Assembly: GCA_052168355.1 (NCBI GenBank)
Contig: JBQLZQ010000049.1
Span: 1 to 64,000, forward strand
Origin: JBQLZQ01 sp052168355
GTDB lineage: Bacteria; Pseudomonadota; Alphaproteobacteria; DSM-16000; Inquilinaceae
Length of the DNA stretch: 64,000 nucleotides
Reading direction: 5' to 3'
In this document: in pieces, positions 41,941 to 50,904 of the stretch
Numbering within the stretch: position 1 is the stretch's first letter
Layout of the letters: the number at the start of each line of letters is the position of its first letter
The notes under the pieces: generated by a model
Databases searched by the model: none
What the model was told of the DNA's origin: nothing
Seen by the model: only the letters and a program-made list of their open reading frames with translations
Program-made: the position numbers and the translations under genes

Positions 41941-42690
41941 ATGCAGCTTCTGCTCGACCTCGATGATCGGACGGCGGCGCTTGTCGAAATCCATCGAAGA
42001 TTGAAACAGCGGTTTGGTCCGCAAGGTCCATTTTTTCAACTCGACCCGGTGAGTCAGTTGATCTTGAGCCTTATTGGCGGAAGGACGCGTGGCGAGGTCT
42101 CGATCGCGGCCTTCGAAGCGCTGTTGGCGCGTTTTGGCCATTGGGAAACCCTGCGCGACGCGCCGGCCAGCGACATCCAGAACATCATCGGCGCCGTGAC
42201 CTTTGCCGACGTCAAGGCACCACGCCTCAAGGCGGCGCTGCAAGCGATAACGGGGGCCGACGGCCGGTCGACCCTCGAATGCCTGGAAAGCCTGGCGGTG
42301 GAGGACGCCCTAGCCTGGCTGGAGCGGCTGCCGGGGGTCGGCCGAAAAGCGGCCGCGGCGACGCTCAACTTCAGCACCCTGCGCAAGGCGGCGCTGGTGA
42401 TCGACACCCACCATCTGCGCGTGCTCCGCCGCCTTCAATTCATCGGCGGCCACTCCAGTCCGACCCAGGCCCATGACCGCATCACGCCGCTTCTGCCACG
42501 GGAATGGTCGGCCGCCGATGTCGATGAGCATCACCGGATCATGAAGATCCTGGGCCAGAGGATCTGTCGGCACCAGGCACCGATCTGCCGCCGCTGTCCG
42601 CTGAGCGATCTTTGCCCGACTGCCTTGGACAGACGCGAGCCGATCGAAGACAGGTCGTCGGCGATCGCGGCTGACGGGTCGGGTCGATGA
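41941..42690 (+). CDS. endonuclease III-like DNA glycosylase (HhH-GPD, FeS)
   Basis: 249 residues from the ATG at 41941. Helix-hairpin-helix LERLPGVGRKAAAATLNFS with the catalytic Lys136, followed by VIDTHHLRVLRRL with Asp155, the Nth arrangement. The C-terminal cluster C209-x6-C216-x2-C219-x5-C225 matches the [4Fe-4S] loop of Nth/MutY. The first ~35 residues differ from Nth, and this is a divergent member beside whatever Nth the genome has. The SOS box upstream implies damage induction. Base specificity cannot be read from sequence. Confidence 0.88.
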   Translation: MQLLLDLDDRTAALVEIHRRLKQRFGPQGPFFQLDPVSQLILSLIGGRTRGEVSIAAFEALLARFGHWETLRDAPASDIQNIIGAVTFADVKAPRLKAALQAITGADGRSTLECLESLAVEDALAWLERLPGVGRKAAAATLNFSTLRKAALVIDTHHLRVLRRLQFIGGHSSPTQAHDRITPLLPREWSAADVDEHHRIMKILGQRICRHQAPICRRCPLSDLCPTALDRREPIEDRSSAIAADGSGR

Positions 42691-42765
42691 TCCGGGCTGA
42701 ACACCGCATGCGCGCCGCGAGAAGGTCCTGGCGGGCATCGAGATCCCGGGGCGCGCCGACCATGC

Positions 42766-43158
42766 TCAGGACCGCCTGACATCGGGATGCCACCACCGCG
42801 GACGATCCGATTTGTAGCTGTGCCCGGCATCGGGGACGATCAGGTTGGGCCGGTCCAGGCTGGCGATCACCAGCGAAATGTTCGGGTACCCGTCATCGAT
42901 CGCACACAGCGCGCTACCGCATGACGGGCAAAAGCCCCGCCGGGTTTTCGGGGAGGAACGAAACAGGCGCGGCTCGCCGCCAGGACCGGTCCATGCGACA
43001 GCCGTCAGCGGAAACTCGACCCAGGCCACCGTCGGGGCGCCGCTCCAGCGGCGACAGACCGTGCACGAACACAGATGGGGAAAGATGGGCTCCGCCGTCG
43101 CCTCGTAGCGAACATCGCCGCACAGGCATCCGCCTTTGAATGTCTTGAGCTTGGTCAT
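42766..43158 (-). CDS. GFA-family (glutathione-dependent formaldehyde-activating-like) protein
   Basis: 130 residues from the ATG at 43158 with AGGAGACAG before it. The zinc cysteines of the GFA/CENP-V fold are present: GGCLCGDVRYEA, HLCSCTVCRRWSGAP and GFCPSCGSALCAIDDGYPN. Function of most members is unknown; formaldehyde chemistry is doubtful for the family as a whole. Convergent with the repair gene. Confidence 0.86.
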   Translation of the reverse strand: MTKLKTFKGGCLCGDVRYEATAEPIFPHLCSCTVCRRWSGAPTVAWVEFPLTAVAWTGPGGEPRLFRSSPKTRRGFCPSCGSALCAIDDGYPNISLVIASLDRPNLIVPDAGHSYKSDRPRWWHPDVRRS

Positions 43159-43633
43159 CTGTCTCCTATCCGATGGACGCGGGGCACCTTCCATGTTGTG
43201 CCAAGTCCCGCCGACACAAACCTTCAGGGCTGAAGGCGAGGAATGAGGCCGATCGGGAGTTTCCCGAGGAAAAGCGTTGAGGGCGTTGGCCCGAGATCGG
43301 GAACCGGCCGCCTGACGCGCCCGCGTCATCCGATCGAAGCCGTTGATGATTGGCGCCGCTGGCCCTATACCCAGTCTGGATCGAGACCAACTCGAAGAAA
43401 GGGCTTTTGTGAGTGTCGTTGTGTCCCACCCGGCTGGCGGAGACGGGATAACCGGATAGCACCGCCGGTGGGAAAGGTTTGGACCTTTCTTGCGGGCCGT
43501 CTGTCGGTGTCCAGGATCTGTCGACCAGCCGATTGCCGGATGCCTCCCGCCCCGCGCGGGATGCAAAGGCGTCGCTTTGCTCGTTTGTCCGCGTGCGCGC
43601 TCCCAGCGCCACGCCGAAGCTGGTGTGAGACCG
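43159..43633. other. intergenic region, nothing recognised
   Basis: 475 bp between the divergent GFA and rsgA genes. No supported gene, RNA or repeat. It should contain both promoters; no clear operator was seen. Confidence 0.4.
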
Positions 43634-44695
43634 ATGACCTCTTCTCTTTCAGACCCGGCCGAATTCGGCTGGAACCCGTTCTTCCGTTCCCAACTCACCC
43701 TCGATGAACTGACATCCGCCGTGCCCGTCCGGGTGATGGCCGTCCATCGCGGCGGTCTTCATGTCGCCGGGCCCGGCGTCGATACGATGATTCCGCCGTT
43801 CCTCGCGACCCCCGGCGATGAGGAGACGGCGGCCACGGTGGGCGACTGGCTGCTGCTCGATCCCGGAATGGTCCGGCCCAACCGCCTTTTGCGGCGCTCC
43901 AGCCTGTTCAAGCGCCGGGCGGCGGGAACGAGCGGTAAGCTGCAGCTCATCGCGGCCAACGTCGACACGCTGTTCATCGTGTCGTCCTGCAATCAGGACT
44001 TCAATGTCGCGCGTCTGGAGCGCTATTTGGCCCTGGCGCGCGATGCCGACGTCACGCCGGTCGTCGTCCTCACCAAGGCCGACCTGACCGATGCGCCGGA
44101 GGATTTCGTGCGGGACGCCGCCAGGCTTCTGCCGGGTCTTCTGGTCGAAACCCTGGATGCCCGCGATCCGGACGCCGTCGCGGGCCTGACGCCCTGGTGC
44201 GCGCTTGGCCAGACGGTCGCCTTGGTCGGGTCCTCGGGCGTCGGCAAATCGACGTTGATCAACACGCTGATCGGCACCCCGCGGATCGCGACCCAGGACA
44301 TTCGACACGACGACGCCAAAGGGCGGCACACGACCACCGGACGGGCGCTGCACCGACTGCCCGCCGGTGGCTGGCTGGTGGACACGCCGGGCATGCGCGA
44401 ATTGCGGCTGACCGACGTCAGCGCCGGTCTCGAGGAGGTGTTTGCCGACATCGTCGCCCTGGCGGAGGCCTGCCGGTTCGACGATTGCCGACACGAGGCC
44501 GAGCCGGGATGCGCCGTGCTGGCGGCCATCGAGGCCGGCACCCTCGACCCACAGCGTTTCAAACGCTGGAGAAAACTGGCCGCGGAGGACGCCCACAACA
44601 CCGAAAGCGCCGCGGAACGCCGCGCCCGCCACCGGGCCTTTGGAAAGATGGTCAAAGGCGTGATGAAGGACAAAAACCTGCGGAAGGGGAGCTGA
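43634..44695 (+). CDS. rsgA: ribosome small subunit GTPase A
   Basis: 353 residues. Circularly permuted GTPase: an N-terminal OB domain (to ~90), G4 VVVLTKADLTDAPEDF, G1 ALVGSSGVGKSTLINTLIG, G2 region DDAKGRHTTTGRALHRL, G3 VDTPGMRELRL, then the zinc finger CRFDDCRHEAEPGCAVLAA. It helps mature the 30S subunit. The order G4-G1-G3 and the Cys-Cys-His-Cys finger make the assignment secure. The basic C-terminus (MVKGVMKDKNLRKGS) is typical. Confidence 0.95.
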   Translation: MTSSLSDPAEFGWNPFFRSQLTLDELTSAVPVRVMAVHRGGLHVAGPGVDTMIPPFLATPGDEETAATVGDWLLLDPGMVRPNRLLRRSSLFKRRAAGTSGKLQLIAANVDTLFIVSSCNQDFNVARLERYLALARDADVTPVVVLTKADLTDAPEDFVRDAARLLPGLLVETLDARDPDAVAGLTPWCALGQTVALVGSSGVGKSTLINTLIGTPRIATQDIRHDDAKGRHTTTGRALHRLPAGGWLVDTPGMRELRLTDVSAGLEEVFADIVALAEACRFDDCRHEAEPGCAVLAAIEAGTLDPQRFKRWRKLAAEDAHNTESAAERRARHRAFGKMVKGVMKDKNLRKGS

Positions 44696-44701
44696 GCCTG
44701 A

Positions 44702-44735
44702 GGGGCGGTCACTGCCGTCCCCCCCCCCTTTTTAC
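44702..44735. terminator. probable bidirectional terminator after rsgA
   Basis: GGGGCGG (44702-44708) can pair with CCGTCCCC downstream (one bulge), followed by a run of 12 C and TTTTT. It sits between the convergent ends of rsgA and the MFS gene. Confidence 0.5.
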
Positions 44736-45964
44736 CCCGTGCTCGGCCGCAGGCGGGGCAGGGGGCGTTCGTTGATCGGCAGATGGATCAGCGCGGCCAG
44801 AAGGCCCAAAATCACGCCGGCCCACCACACGGCGTCATAGGTGCCGGTCCGGTCGTACAGATAGCCGCCCAGCCAGACGCCCAGAAAACTGCCGACCTGG
44901 TGGCTCAGGAACACGATGCCGAACAGCGTCGCCATGTAGCGCACGCCGAACACCTGGGCGACGATCCCCGTGGTCAGGGGCACCGTCGACAGCCACAAGA
45001 TGCCCATGACTCCAGCGAACAGATAAATGGTCAGCGCCGTCTTGGGCGCCAGCAGCAGGGCGGTGATGGCGATGGCGCGGGCGAAGTAGATGGCGCTGAG
45101 GCTGATCTTCTTGCTCCAGCGTTGACCCGCCGCCCCGGACAGGAACGACCCGGCGATGTTGAACAGCCCGACCAGGGCCAGGGCATAGGCCCCGACCTCC
45201 GCCCCCAGGCCCAGATCGCGGACATAGGCGGGGAAATGGACGGTGATGAAGGCGACATGAAAACCGCAGACGAAGAAGCCCGTGGTCAACAGCACGAAGC
45301 CGCTGTGCCCGGCCGCCTCCCGTACCGCCTGTCCGATGGTCTGATCGGCGACGATCTCGTTCCTGGCGCCGGTTCCCGACGGCAGCACCAAGGCCAGCGG
45401 GATGATCGCCAGGCTCAGGACGGCCAGGATCAGCAGGGCGGAATGCCAGCCATAGGCGGCGATAAAGCCTTGGCCGAGGGGCGAGAAGATGACCTGGCCC
45501 AGCGACCCCGCGGCCGTGCCGAGACCCAGGGCCAGGGACCGCCGCTGCGGCCCCACCACCTTGGCCATGGCCGCCAGGGCCAAGGAAAATGCTGTAAACG
45601 CGACGCCCAGGCCGGTCAGCACACCGCCGAACAGGTGCAAGGCCAGGCCGCTTTCGGCCTCCGCCATGCCCCAGATGCCCAAGGCATAGATGACGGCGCC
45701 CACGGCCATCACCCGGGCCGGCCCGAACTTGTCGGCCAGGATGCCAGCCGCCGGCAGGCCCAGCCCCCACAGCAGGTTCTGGATGGCCAGGGCCAGGGCG
45801 AAGGTTTCGCGGCTCCAGCCCTGGGCGACCGTCATCGGTTCCAGGAACAGGCCGAAGATGGATCGGATCCCGAAACCGACCAGGGCGATCAGACACGCGG
45901 CCAGGATAACGATACCGGGGGTTCGCCACGATGGCGTGAGCGGGCGGGCAGCCGGAGCGGTCAT
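44732..45964 (-). CDS. MFS transporter
   Basis: 410 residues, 12 membrane segments. The loop-2 motif GILADKFGPARVMAVGAVIY and FGIVFLSHQVGSFLGVWLGG place it among monocarboxylate/oxalate-formate-like MFS proteins. Divergent from a MarR gene with which it shares a 166-bp promoter region, so it is probably a MarR-controlled exporter or carboxylate carrier. Confidence 0.88.
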   Translation of the reverse strand: MTAPAARPLTPSWRTPGIVILAACLIALVGFGIRSIFGLFLEPMTVAQGWSRETFALALAIQNLLWGLGLPAAGILADKFGPARVMAVGAVIYALGIWGMAEAESGLALHLFGGVLTGLGVAFTAFSLALAAMAKVVGPQRRSLALGLGTAAGSLGQVIFSPLGQGFIAAYGWHSALLILAVLSLAIIPLALVLPSGTGARNEIVADQTIGQAVREAAGHSGFVLLTTGFFVCGFHVAFITVHFPAYVRDLGLGAEVGAYALALVGLFNIAGSFLSGAAGQRWSKKISLSAIYFARAIAITALLLAPKTALTIYLFAGVMGILWLSTVPLTTGIVAQVFGVRYMATLFGIVFLSHQVGSFLGVWLGGYLYDRTGTYDAVWWAGVILGLLAALIHLPINERPLPRLRPSTG

Positions 45965-46072
45965 GGGTTAGGGATCCTCCGTGCCGGGGCGAAACAGACT
46001 GTTAGATGCGCGGACGCCGTATCCTGGCGAAGACCGTCTATCTGTCGCCCGTCGGCTCACCGTGATATATGT

Positions 46073-46098
46073 GTGTCGGTACACTAGTGCCTATGCAC
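46073..46098. promoter_or_regulatory. candidate MarR operator
   Basis: Two adjacent dyads, GTGTCGGTACAC (46073-46084) and GTGCCTATGCAC (46087-46098), spaced by two bases, 33-58 bases upstream of the MarR start and in the shared promoter of the divergent MFS gene. Their similarity (GTG...CAC, same length) suggests two sites for a dimer. Confidence 0.5.
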
Positions 46099-46130
46099 GA
46101 AAATGGCAATGGCCCCGACGCGGAGAAAAA

Positions 46131-46580
46131 ATGAAGACGGCTGAGACGGATGCGGCGTCCATCGAGGGAACGGTGTGCACCTGTGCTGTCCTGCGCCGTG
46201 CGACTCGGCGCGTGACCCAACTTTATGATCGGGCGCTGGCCCCGGCCGGCCTGCGTTTGACCCAATATTCGGTGCTGGCGAACGTGATCCGGGCGAATGG
46301 GCCGACGGTGACCGACCTCGCCGATCGCCTGGTCATGGATCGCACCACCTTGACCCGCACCCTGCGTCCGCTGGAGCGGGCCGGGTGGATCCGCGTCGCC
46401 AAGGGTGCCGACCGGCGCAGCCGCGCCGTGGAGGTGACGGACGCCGGCCTTCGGCGCTATGAGGCGGCGGTGCCGCTGTGGCTGGACGCCGAGCGATCCC
46501 TGCGCCAGTCCATGGGCGAGGACCGGGCGGACGCGCTGCGGCGCCTCCTCGAGAGCACCGGGGTTGCCACCGACGGGTGA
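46131..46580 (+). CDS. MarR-family transcriptional regulator
   Basis: 149 residues, ATG at 46131 directly after a GGAGAAAAA site. Winged helix: GLRLTQYSVLANVIRANGPT, TDLADRLVMDRTTLTRTLRP, then the wing VAKGADRRSRAVEVTDAG. Two Cys near the N-terminus (VCTCAVLRRATRR) are of a kind seen in redox- or ligand-sensing MarR proteins. Likely represses the divergent MFS gene and itself. Confidence 0.9.
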   Translation: MKTAETDAASIEGTVCTCAVLRRATRRVTQLYDRALAPAGLRLTQYSVLANVIRANGPTVTDLADRLVMDRTTLTRTLRPLERAGWIRVAKGADRRSRAVEVTDAGLRRYEAAVPLWLDAERSLRQSMGEDRADALRRLLESTGVATDG

Positions 46581-46708
46581 ACGGTCACTTGGAACCCGTC
46601 TCGAAACAGGGCGCGGTCTCCTAAAGACGCGGGTCCGGCGCTTTGGTAGAATCGGTCGGTAACGACGACTGTTCCGCCCCGGACGCCGCGGGAAAGGACC
46701 GCCATGCC

Positions 46709-49105
46709 ATGACCACGCCGAACCTCGCCCTTCTGTCGGATCTCGAGCGCAAGATCCTGTGGCTGTCGAGCTGGATGATCCACAACGCCAACCATCTGCG
46801 CGATGCCGACGACGGGATGAAGGTGGGCGGGCACCAGGCCTCGTCGGCGTCGCTGGTCACCATCATGACCGCGCTCTACCTGCACGTTCTGCGACCGGAG
46901 GACCGGGTCGCGGTCAAACCCCACGCCAGCCCCGTGTTCCACGCCATTCAGTACCTGCTGGGCCGGCAGACACGGGACAAGCTGGAGAGGTTCCGCGGAT
47001 TTGGCGGCGCACAATCCTACCCGTCCCGAACCAAGGACAGCGACGAGGTCGATTTCTCCACCGGGTCGGTCGGCCTTGGCGCGGCCCAGACGCTGTTCGC
47101 ATCCCTGGTCCAGGACTACATCCGGGCGCGGAACTGGCCGACGGCGGTGCCGGAGGGTCGGATGGTCGCCCTGGTCGGCGATGCGGAGATGGACGAAGGC
47201 AACATCTTCGAAGCGCTTCTGGAAGGCTGGAAGCACGGCTTGCGCAACACCTGGTGGGTGGTCGACTACAACCGGCAGGGTCTGGACGCCGTGCTGCGGG
47301 AAGGTCTGTGGACCCGGTTCGAGCAGATCTTCGCCACCTTCGGCTGGGACGTGGTGATCCTCAAGCATGGCACGCTGATGCGGGCTGCCTTTGCCGAACC
47401 AGGCGGGGAGGCCTTGCGCGACTGGATCGACCGGTGCCCCAACCAACTCTATTCGGCCCTGTGTTTCCAGGGCGGGGCGGCATGGCGCCGGCGGATCTCG
47501 GCCGACATCGGCGACCGGGCGGGCGTGCGGGCACTGCTGGACCGGCGCTCGGACGACGATCTCGAGCGGTTGATGACCAATCTGGGCGGGCACGACCTGG
47601 CCACCGTCATCGAGGCGTTCGACGCGGCCCGGCGCCACGACCGGCCGGTCTGCTTCATCGCCTACACGGTCAAGGGCTTCGGCCTGCCCCTGCAGGGCCA
47701 CAAGGACAACCATGCCGGCCTGATGACGGTCGACCAGATGGCCGGGTTCCAGGCCCGCATGTCGGTTCGACCCGGCCACGAGTGGGCGCCGTTCGAAGGG
47801 CTGAAGCAGCCGCACGAAACTCTTCAAGCGTTTCTGGAGGCGGTGCCGTTCAACCGGCCCGGTCGCCACCACCGGCCATCGGCGCCGGTCCCGGTGCCCG
47901 AGCGGCTGACGGTGCCGGCCCAGCCGGTGCTCTCGACCCAGCAGGCGTTCGGCCTGATCCTCAACGACGTGGCGCGGGGCGATACGGACCTCGCCGCCCG
48001 CATCGTCACCACCGCGCCGGACGTGACGGTGTCGACCAATCTGGGTCCGTGGGTCAACCGGCGCGGGTTGTTCGCGCGGGAGGAACTGGCCGACCTGTTC
48101 CGCAGCGAGCGCATTCCCTCGACCTTCGCCTGGGAGTTTTCGCCCAAGGGTCAGCATTTCGAACTCGGCATCGCCGAAATGAACTGCTTTTTGATGCTGT
48201 CGGCGCTGGGGCTGGCCCATTCCCTGTTCGGCGAGCGGCTGCTGCCGATCGGCACCCTTTATGACCCGTTCATCTATCGTGGCGCCGACGCCCTCAACTA
48301 CGCTTGTTATCAGGACGCGCGGTTCCTGCTGGTGGCCACCCCGTCGGGCATCACGCTGGCCCCCGAGGGCGGCGCGCACCAATCCGTCGGCACGCCGCTG
48401 ATCGGCATGGCCCAGGACGGGTTGGCGTCGTTCGAGCCGGCCTTCGCCGACGAGCTGGGCGTCATCATGCGCTGGGCCTTCGACTACATGCAGCGCGACG
48501 GTGGGGCCGTGCCCGATGCCCGAACGTGGCTGCGCGACCAGACCGGTGGGTCGGTCTATCTACGGCTGTCCACGCGGGCGGTCGAGCAGACCGGCCGTGC
48601 CATGACCGCGGACCTGGAGCGCCAGATCGTCGACGGCGCCTATTGGATGCGGCCGCCGGGACCCAACCCGGAGGTGGTGGTCGCCTATCAGGGGGCCGTG
48701 GCCCCCGAAGCCATCGCCGCGGTCGGTCTGATGGGGGAGGACCGCCGCGACGTCGGGCTGCTGGCGGTGACGTCGGCCGATCGGCTGCACGCCGGGTGGA
48801 GCGCGGCCTGCCGGGCGCGAGAGGACGGTCAGCTCAACGCCCGGTCCCATGTCGAAACCCTGCTGGCGCCGCTGGGCCGTTCCTGTGCCCTGATCACGGT
48901 CCTGGACGGTCACCCCGCCACGCTCGGCTGGCTGGGATCGGTGCACGGACACCGGTCGCGGGCGCTTGGGGTCGAGCATTTCGGCCAGACCGGGACGGTC
49001 GCGGACCTCTACCGGCACTACGGCATCGACGCCGCCTCGATCGCGGCCGCGGCCGAGGCCGTGACACCCGGCCGCCGCCTCCGCCATCTGCGCCGCCCCG
49101 CCTGA
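46709..49105 (+). CDS. transketolase-like / homodimeric E1-type thiamine enzyme
   Basis: 798 residues. It resembles the AceE/transketolase superfamily: HQASSASLVTIMTALYLHVL, the diphosphate motif LVGDAEMDEGNIFEALLEGW, VVDYNRQGLDAVLREGLW, the pyrimidine domain HFELGIAEMNCFLMLSALGL and a TK C-terminal domain. AceE has GDGEMDEPE; here GDAEMDEGN. It is ~90 residues shorter than AceE. Reaction unknown: pyruvate decarboxylation or ketol transfer. It stands alone between MarR and an SDR gene. Confidence 0.85.
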   Translation: MTTPNLALLSDLERKILWLSSWMIHNANHLRDADDGMKVGGHQASSASLVTIMTALYLHVLRPEDRVAVKPHASPVFHAIQYLLGRQTRDKLERFRGFGGAQSYPSRTKDSDEVDFSTGSVGLGAAQTLFASLVQDYIRARNWPTAVPEGRMVALVGDAEMDEGNIFEALLEGWKHGLRNTWWVVDYNRQGLDAVLREGLWTRFEQIFATFGWDVVILKHGTLMRAAFAEPGGEALRDWIDRCPNQLYSALCFQGGAAWRRRISADIGDRAGVRALLDRRSDDDLERLMTNLGGHDLATVIEAFDAARRHDRPVCFIAYTVKGFGLPLQGHKDNHAGLMTVDQMAGFQARMSVRPGHEWAPFEGLKQPHETLQAFLEAVPFNRPGRHHRPSAPVPVPERLTVPAQPVLSTQQAFGLILNDVARGDTDLAARIVTTAPDVTVSTNLGPWVNRRGLFAREELADLFRSERIPSTFAWEFSPKGQHFELGIAEMNCFLMLSALGLAHSLFGERLLPIGTLYDPFIYRGADALNYACYQDARFLLVATPSGITLAPEGGAHQSVGTPLIGMAQDGLASFEPAFADELGVIMRWAFDYMQRDGGAVPDARTWLRDQTGGSVYLRLSTRAVEQTGRAMTADLERQIVDGAYWMRPPGPNPEVVVAYQGAVAPEAIAAVGLMGEDRRDVGLLAVTSADRLHAGWSAACRAREDGQLNARSHVETLLAPLGRSCALITVLDGHPATLGWLGSVHGHRSRALGVEHFGQTGTVADLYRHYGIDAASIAAAAEAVTPGRRLRHLRRPA

Positions 49106-49222
49106 ACGGCGTTTCGGCTGCCGGCACGACCGTCAGCAGCACACGATGCCGCAGGTCGAACCGTCGGTTGCGTTGCCGCCGTCGGCGGATAAAGTCGGAA
49201 ATGCCTGAAATGGGGAGGCGGG

Positions 49223-50512
49223 ATGCGGGTCCTGGTGGTGGGGGCGGGTGGGTTCATCGGAGCCGCCGTGACGGCCGCGCTGGCCCAGGCCGGTCATGCG
49301 GTTGTGGCGGCGGGGCGCGACACGGCGCGGCTGGGGCGCCGGTTCCCCGATTGCGATCACGCGGCGATCGATCTTGTCCGATCCCTTGAGCCCGAGGATT
49401 GGGTACCGCATCTGACCGGTGTCGACGCGGTGGTCAATTGCGCCGGGCTGCTCCAGGCCCCCAAGGCGGTCATGGAGGCGGTGCATCACAGAGCCCCGGC
49501 GGCGCTGTTCGACGCCTGCGCGCGCCAGGGCGTTCGCCGGGTGATCCATGTCTCCGCGATCAGCGTGACGGAAGAGGCCGGAACCGACTACGCAATCTCG
49601 AAACTGCGCGGCGAGGAGGCGTTGCGGCGCAGCGGTCTCGATTGGATCCTGCTGCGGCCCTCCCTGGTCTGGTCGCCGGCGGGGTCCTACGGCGGCACCA
49701 GCGCGCTCAGGGGGCTTGCGGCCCTGCCTTGGATCGTGCCGACCATCGGTCGCGGCGATCAGCCCTTTACGCCGATCACCACCACGGATCTGGCGCGCGG
49801 CGTCGTGCGGCTGTTGGCGGCCGACGCCCCGATTGGCTCGGTATTCGAGCCGGGCGGCCCGGAGACCTTGACCATGGTCGAGATCACCGTGCGGCTGCGG
49901 GCGTGGCTGGGGCTGCCCGCCGCGTGGCGCGTCGCGATGCCCATCGGCCTGGTTCGGGTCCTCTGCCGGCTGGGCGACGTGATGCGGCTTGGACCCCTGA
50001 CCACGACCTCCTTGAAGCAGATCGAGCACGGCAACCAAGCCGATCCCGCGACCTTTGTTGCCGCCATCGGCTTTGAACCGGACTCCATGGACGCCGCGCT
50101 CGCGGTTCACCCGGCCCAGGAACAGGATCTCTGGCACGCCCGGCTCTACTTCGCCGAACCCGTGCTGCGCATCGCCCTGATCCTGCTTTGGACGGTATCG
50201 GGTTTGACGGGTCTGGCCATGTCGGGGCAGGAAGTCGCCGCCCTGCTGCGGCCGCTTCCAGGTCCCGACGCGCTTTTGATCGCCATGGGCCGGGCGGCCG
50301 CCATCCTCGACATCGCTCTGGCGATACTGATCGCGATAGGCTGGCGGCCCGGCCTGGTCGCCGCCGCGCAGGTCGCGGTGGTCGCCACCTATACCCTGCT
50401 TCTGAGCGTGCTGGCGCCCTCCCTGTGGTTGGAACCCTTCGGGCCGTTGCTCAAGAACCTCCCCATCCTGGTTCTCATCCCCATCCACGCCGCGCTGGCG
50501 ATGCGCCGATGA
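49223..50512 (+). CDS. NAD(P)-dependent epimerase fused to DoxX-like membrane domain
   Basis: 429 residues. Residues 1-300 are an atypical SDR: MRVLVVGAGGFIGAAVTAAL, VVNCAGLLQAPKAVME, RVIHVSAISVTEEAGTDYAI SKLRGEEALRRSG with YxxxK. Residues 310-429 contain four hydrophobic helices of the DoxX-like type. The fusion is known in proteobacteria and may act on a quinone or lipid. The DUF2269 remnant follows, 22 bp downstream. Confidence 0.86.
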   Translation: MRVLVVGAGGFIGAAVTAALAQAGHAVVAAGRDTARLGRRFPDCDHAAIDLVRSLEPEDWVPHLTGVDAVVNCAGLLQAPKAVMEAVHHRAPAALFDACARQGVRRVIHVSAISVTEEAGTDYAISKLRGEEALRRSGLDWILLRPSLVWSPAGSYGGTSALRGLAALPWIVPTIGRGDQPFTPITTTDLARGVVRLLAADAPIGSVFEPGGPETLTMVEITVRLRAWLGLPAAWRVAMPIGLVRVLCRLGDVMRLGPLTTTSLKQIEHGNQADPATFVAAIGFEPDSMDAALAVHPAQEQDLWHARLYFAEPVLRIALILLWTVSGLTGLAMSGQEVAALLRPLPGPDALLIAMGRAAAILDIALAILIAIGWRPGLVAAAQVAVVATYTLLLSVLAPSLWLEPFGPLLKNLPILVLIPIHAALAMRR

Positions 50513-50534
50513 CCGCCAGCGAACGGGATGCAGC

Positions 50535-50901
50535 ATGACCACCTACGACCTCGTCAAGTGGGTCCACATCCTGTCCAGCACGGTCCTGTTCGGGACCGGC
50601 ATCGGCACCGCCTTCCACATGTGGATGACATACCGGCGCGGCACCGCCCGCGAGCTGGCCCTGGCGGGGCGCAACACGGTGTTGGCCGATTGGCTGTTCA
50701 CCCTGCCGGCCGGGCTGGTCCAGCCGGCCACGGGTCTCTGGCTGGTGTCGATCGCGGGCTGGCGCTACACAGAGCCGCGGCTGGTCGCCACTTACGCGCT
50801 TTATGGTCTGGCGATCTCCTGTTGAGCGCCCGTGGTGGCCCGCGTTTTTCGCCTTGATCGCGGTGTTCGCGCTGATGGTCTCCAAACCGGCCCTGTGGTG
50901 A
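50535..50901 (+). pseudogene. DUF2269 membrane protein with internal deletion and frameshift
   Basis: The first 96 codons give the N-terminal half of a DUF2269 protein (TTYDLVKWVHILSSTVLFGT, NTVLADWLFTLPAGLVQPAT). The frame ends at 50825, but frame +1 continues at once with ERPWWPAFFALIAVFALMVS-KPALW-stop to 50901, the usual C-terminus of the family. About 40-50 residues between the two parts are missing, so this is a deletion that also shifted the frame. Confidence 0.7.
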
Positions 50902-50904
50902 CCG

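Noticed and set aside
44719..44735. Run of 12 C followed by TTTTT
   Set aside because: Considered as a phase-variable tract, but it lies between convergent genes, outside any reading frame. It fits a terminator better.
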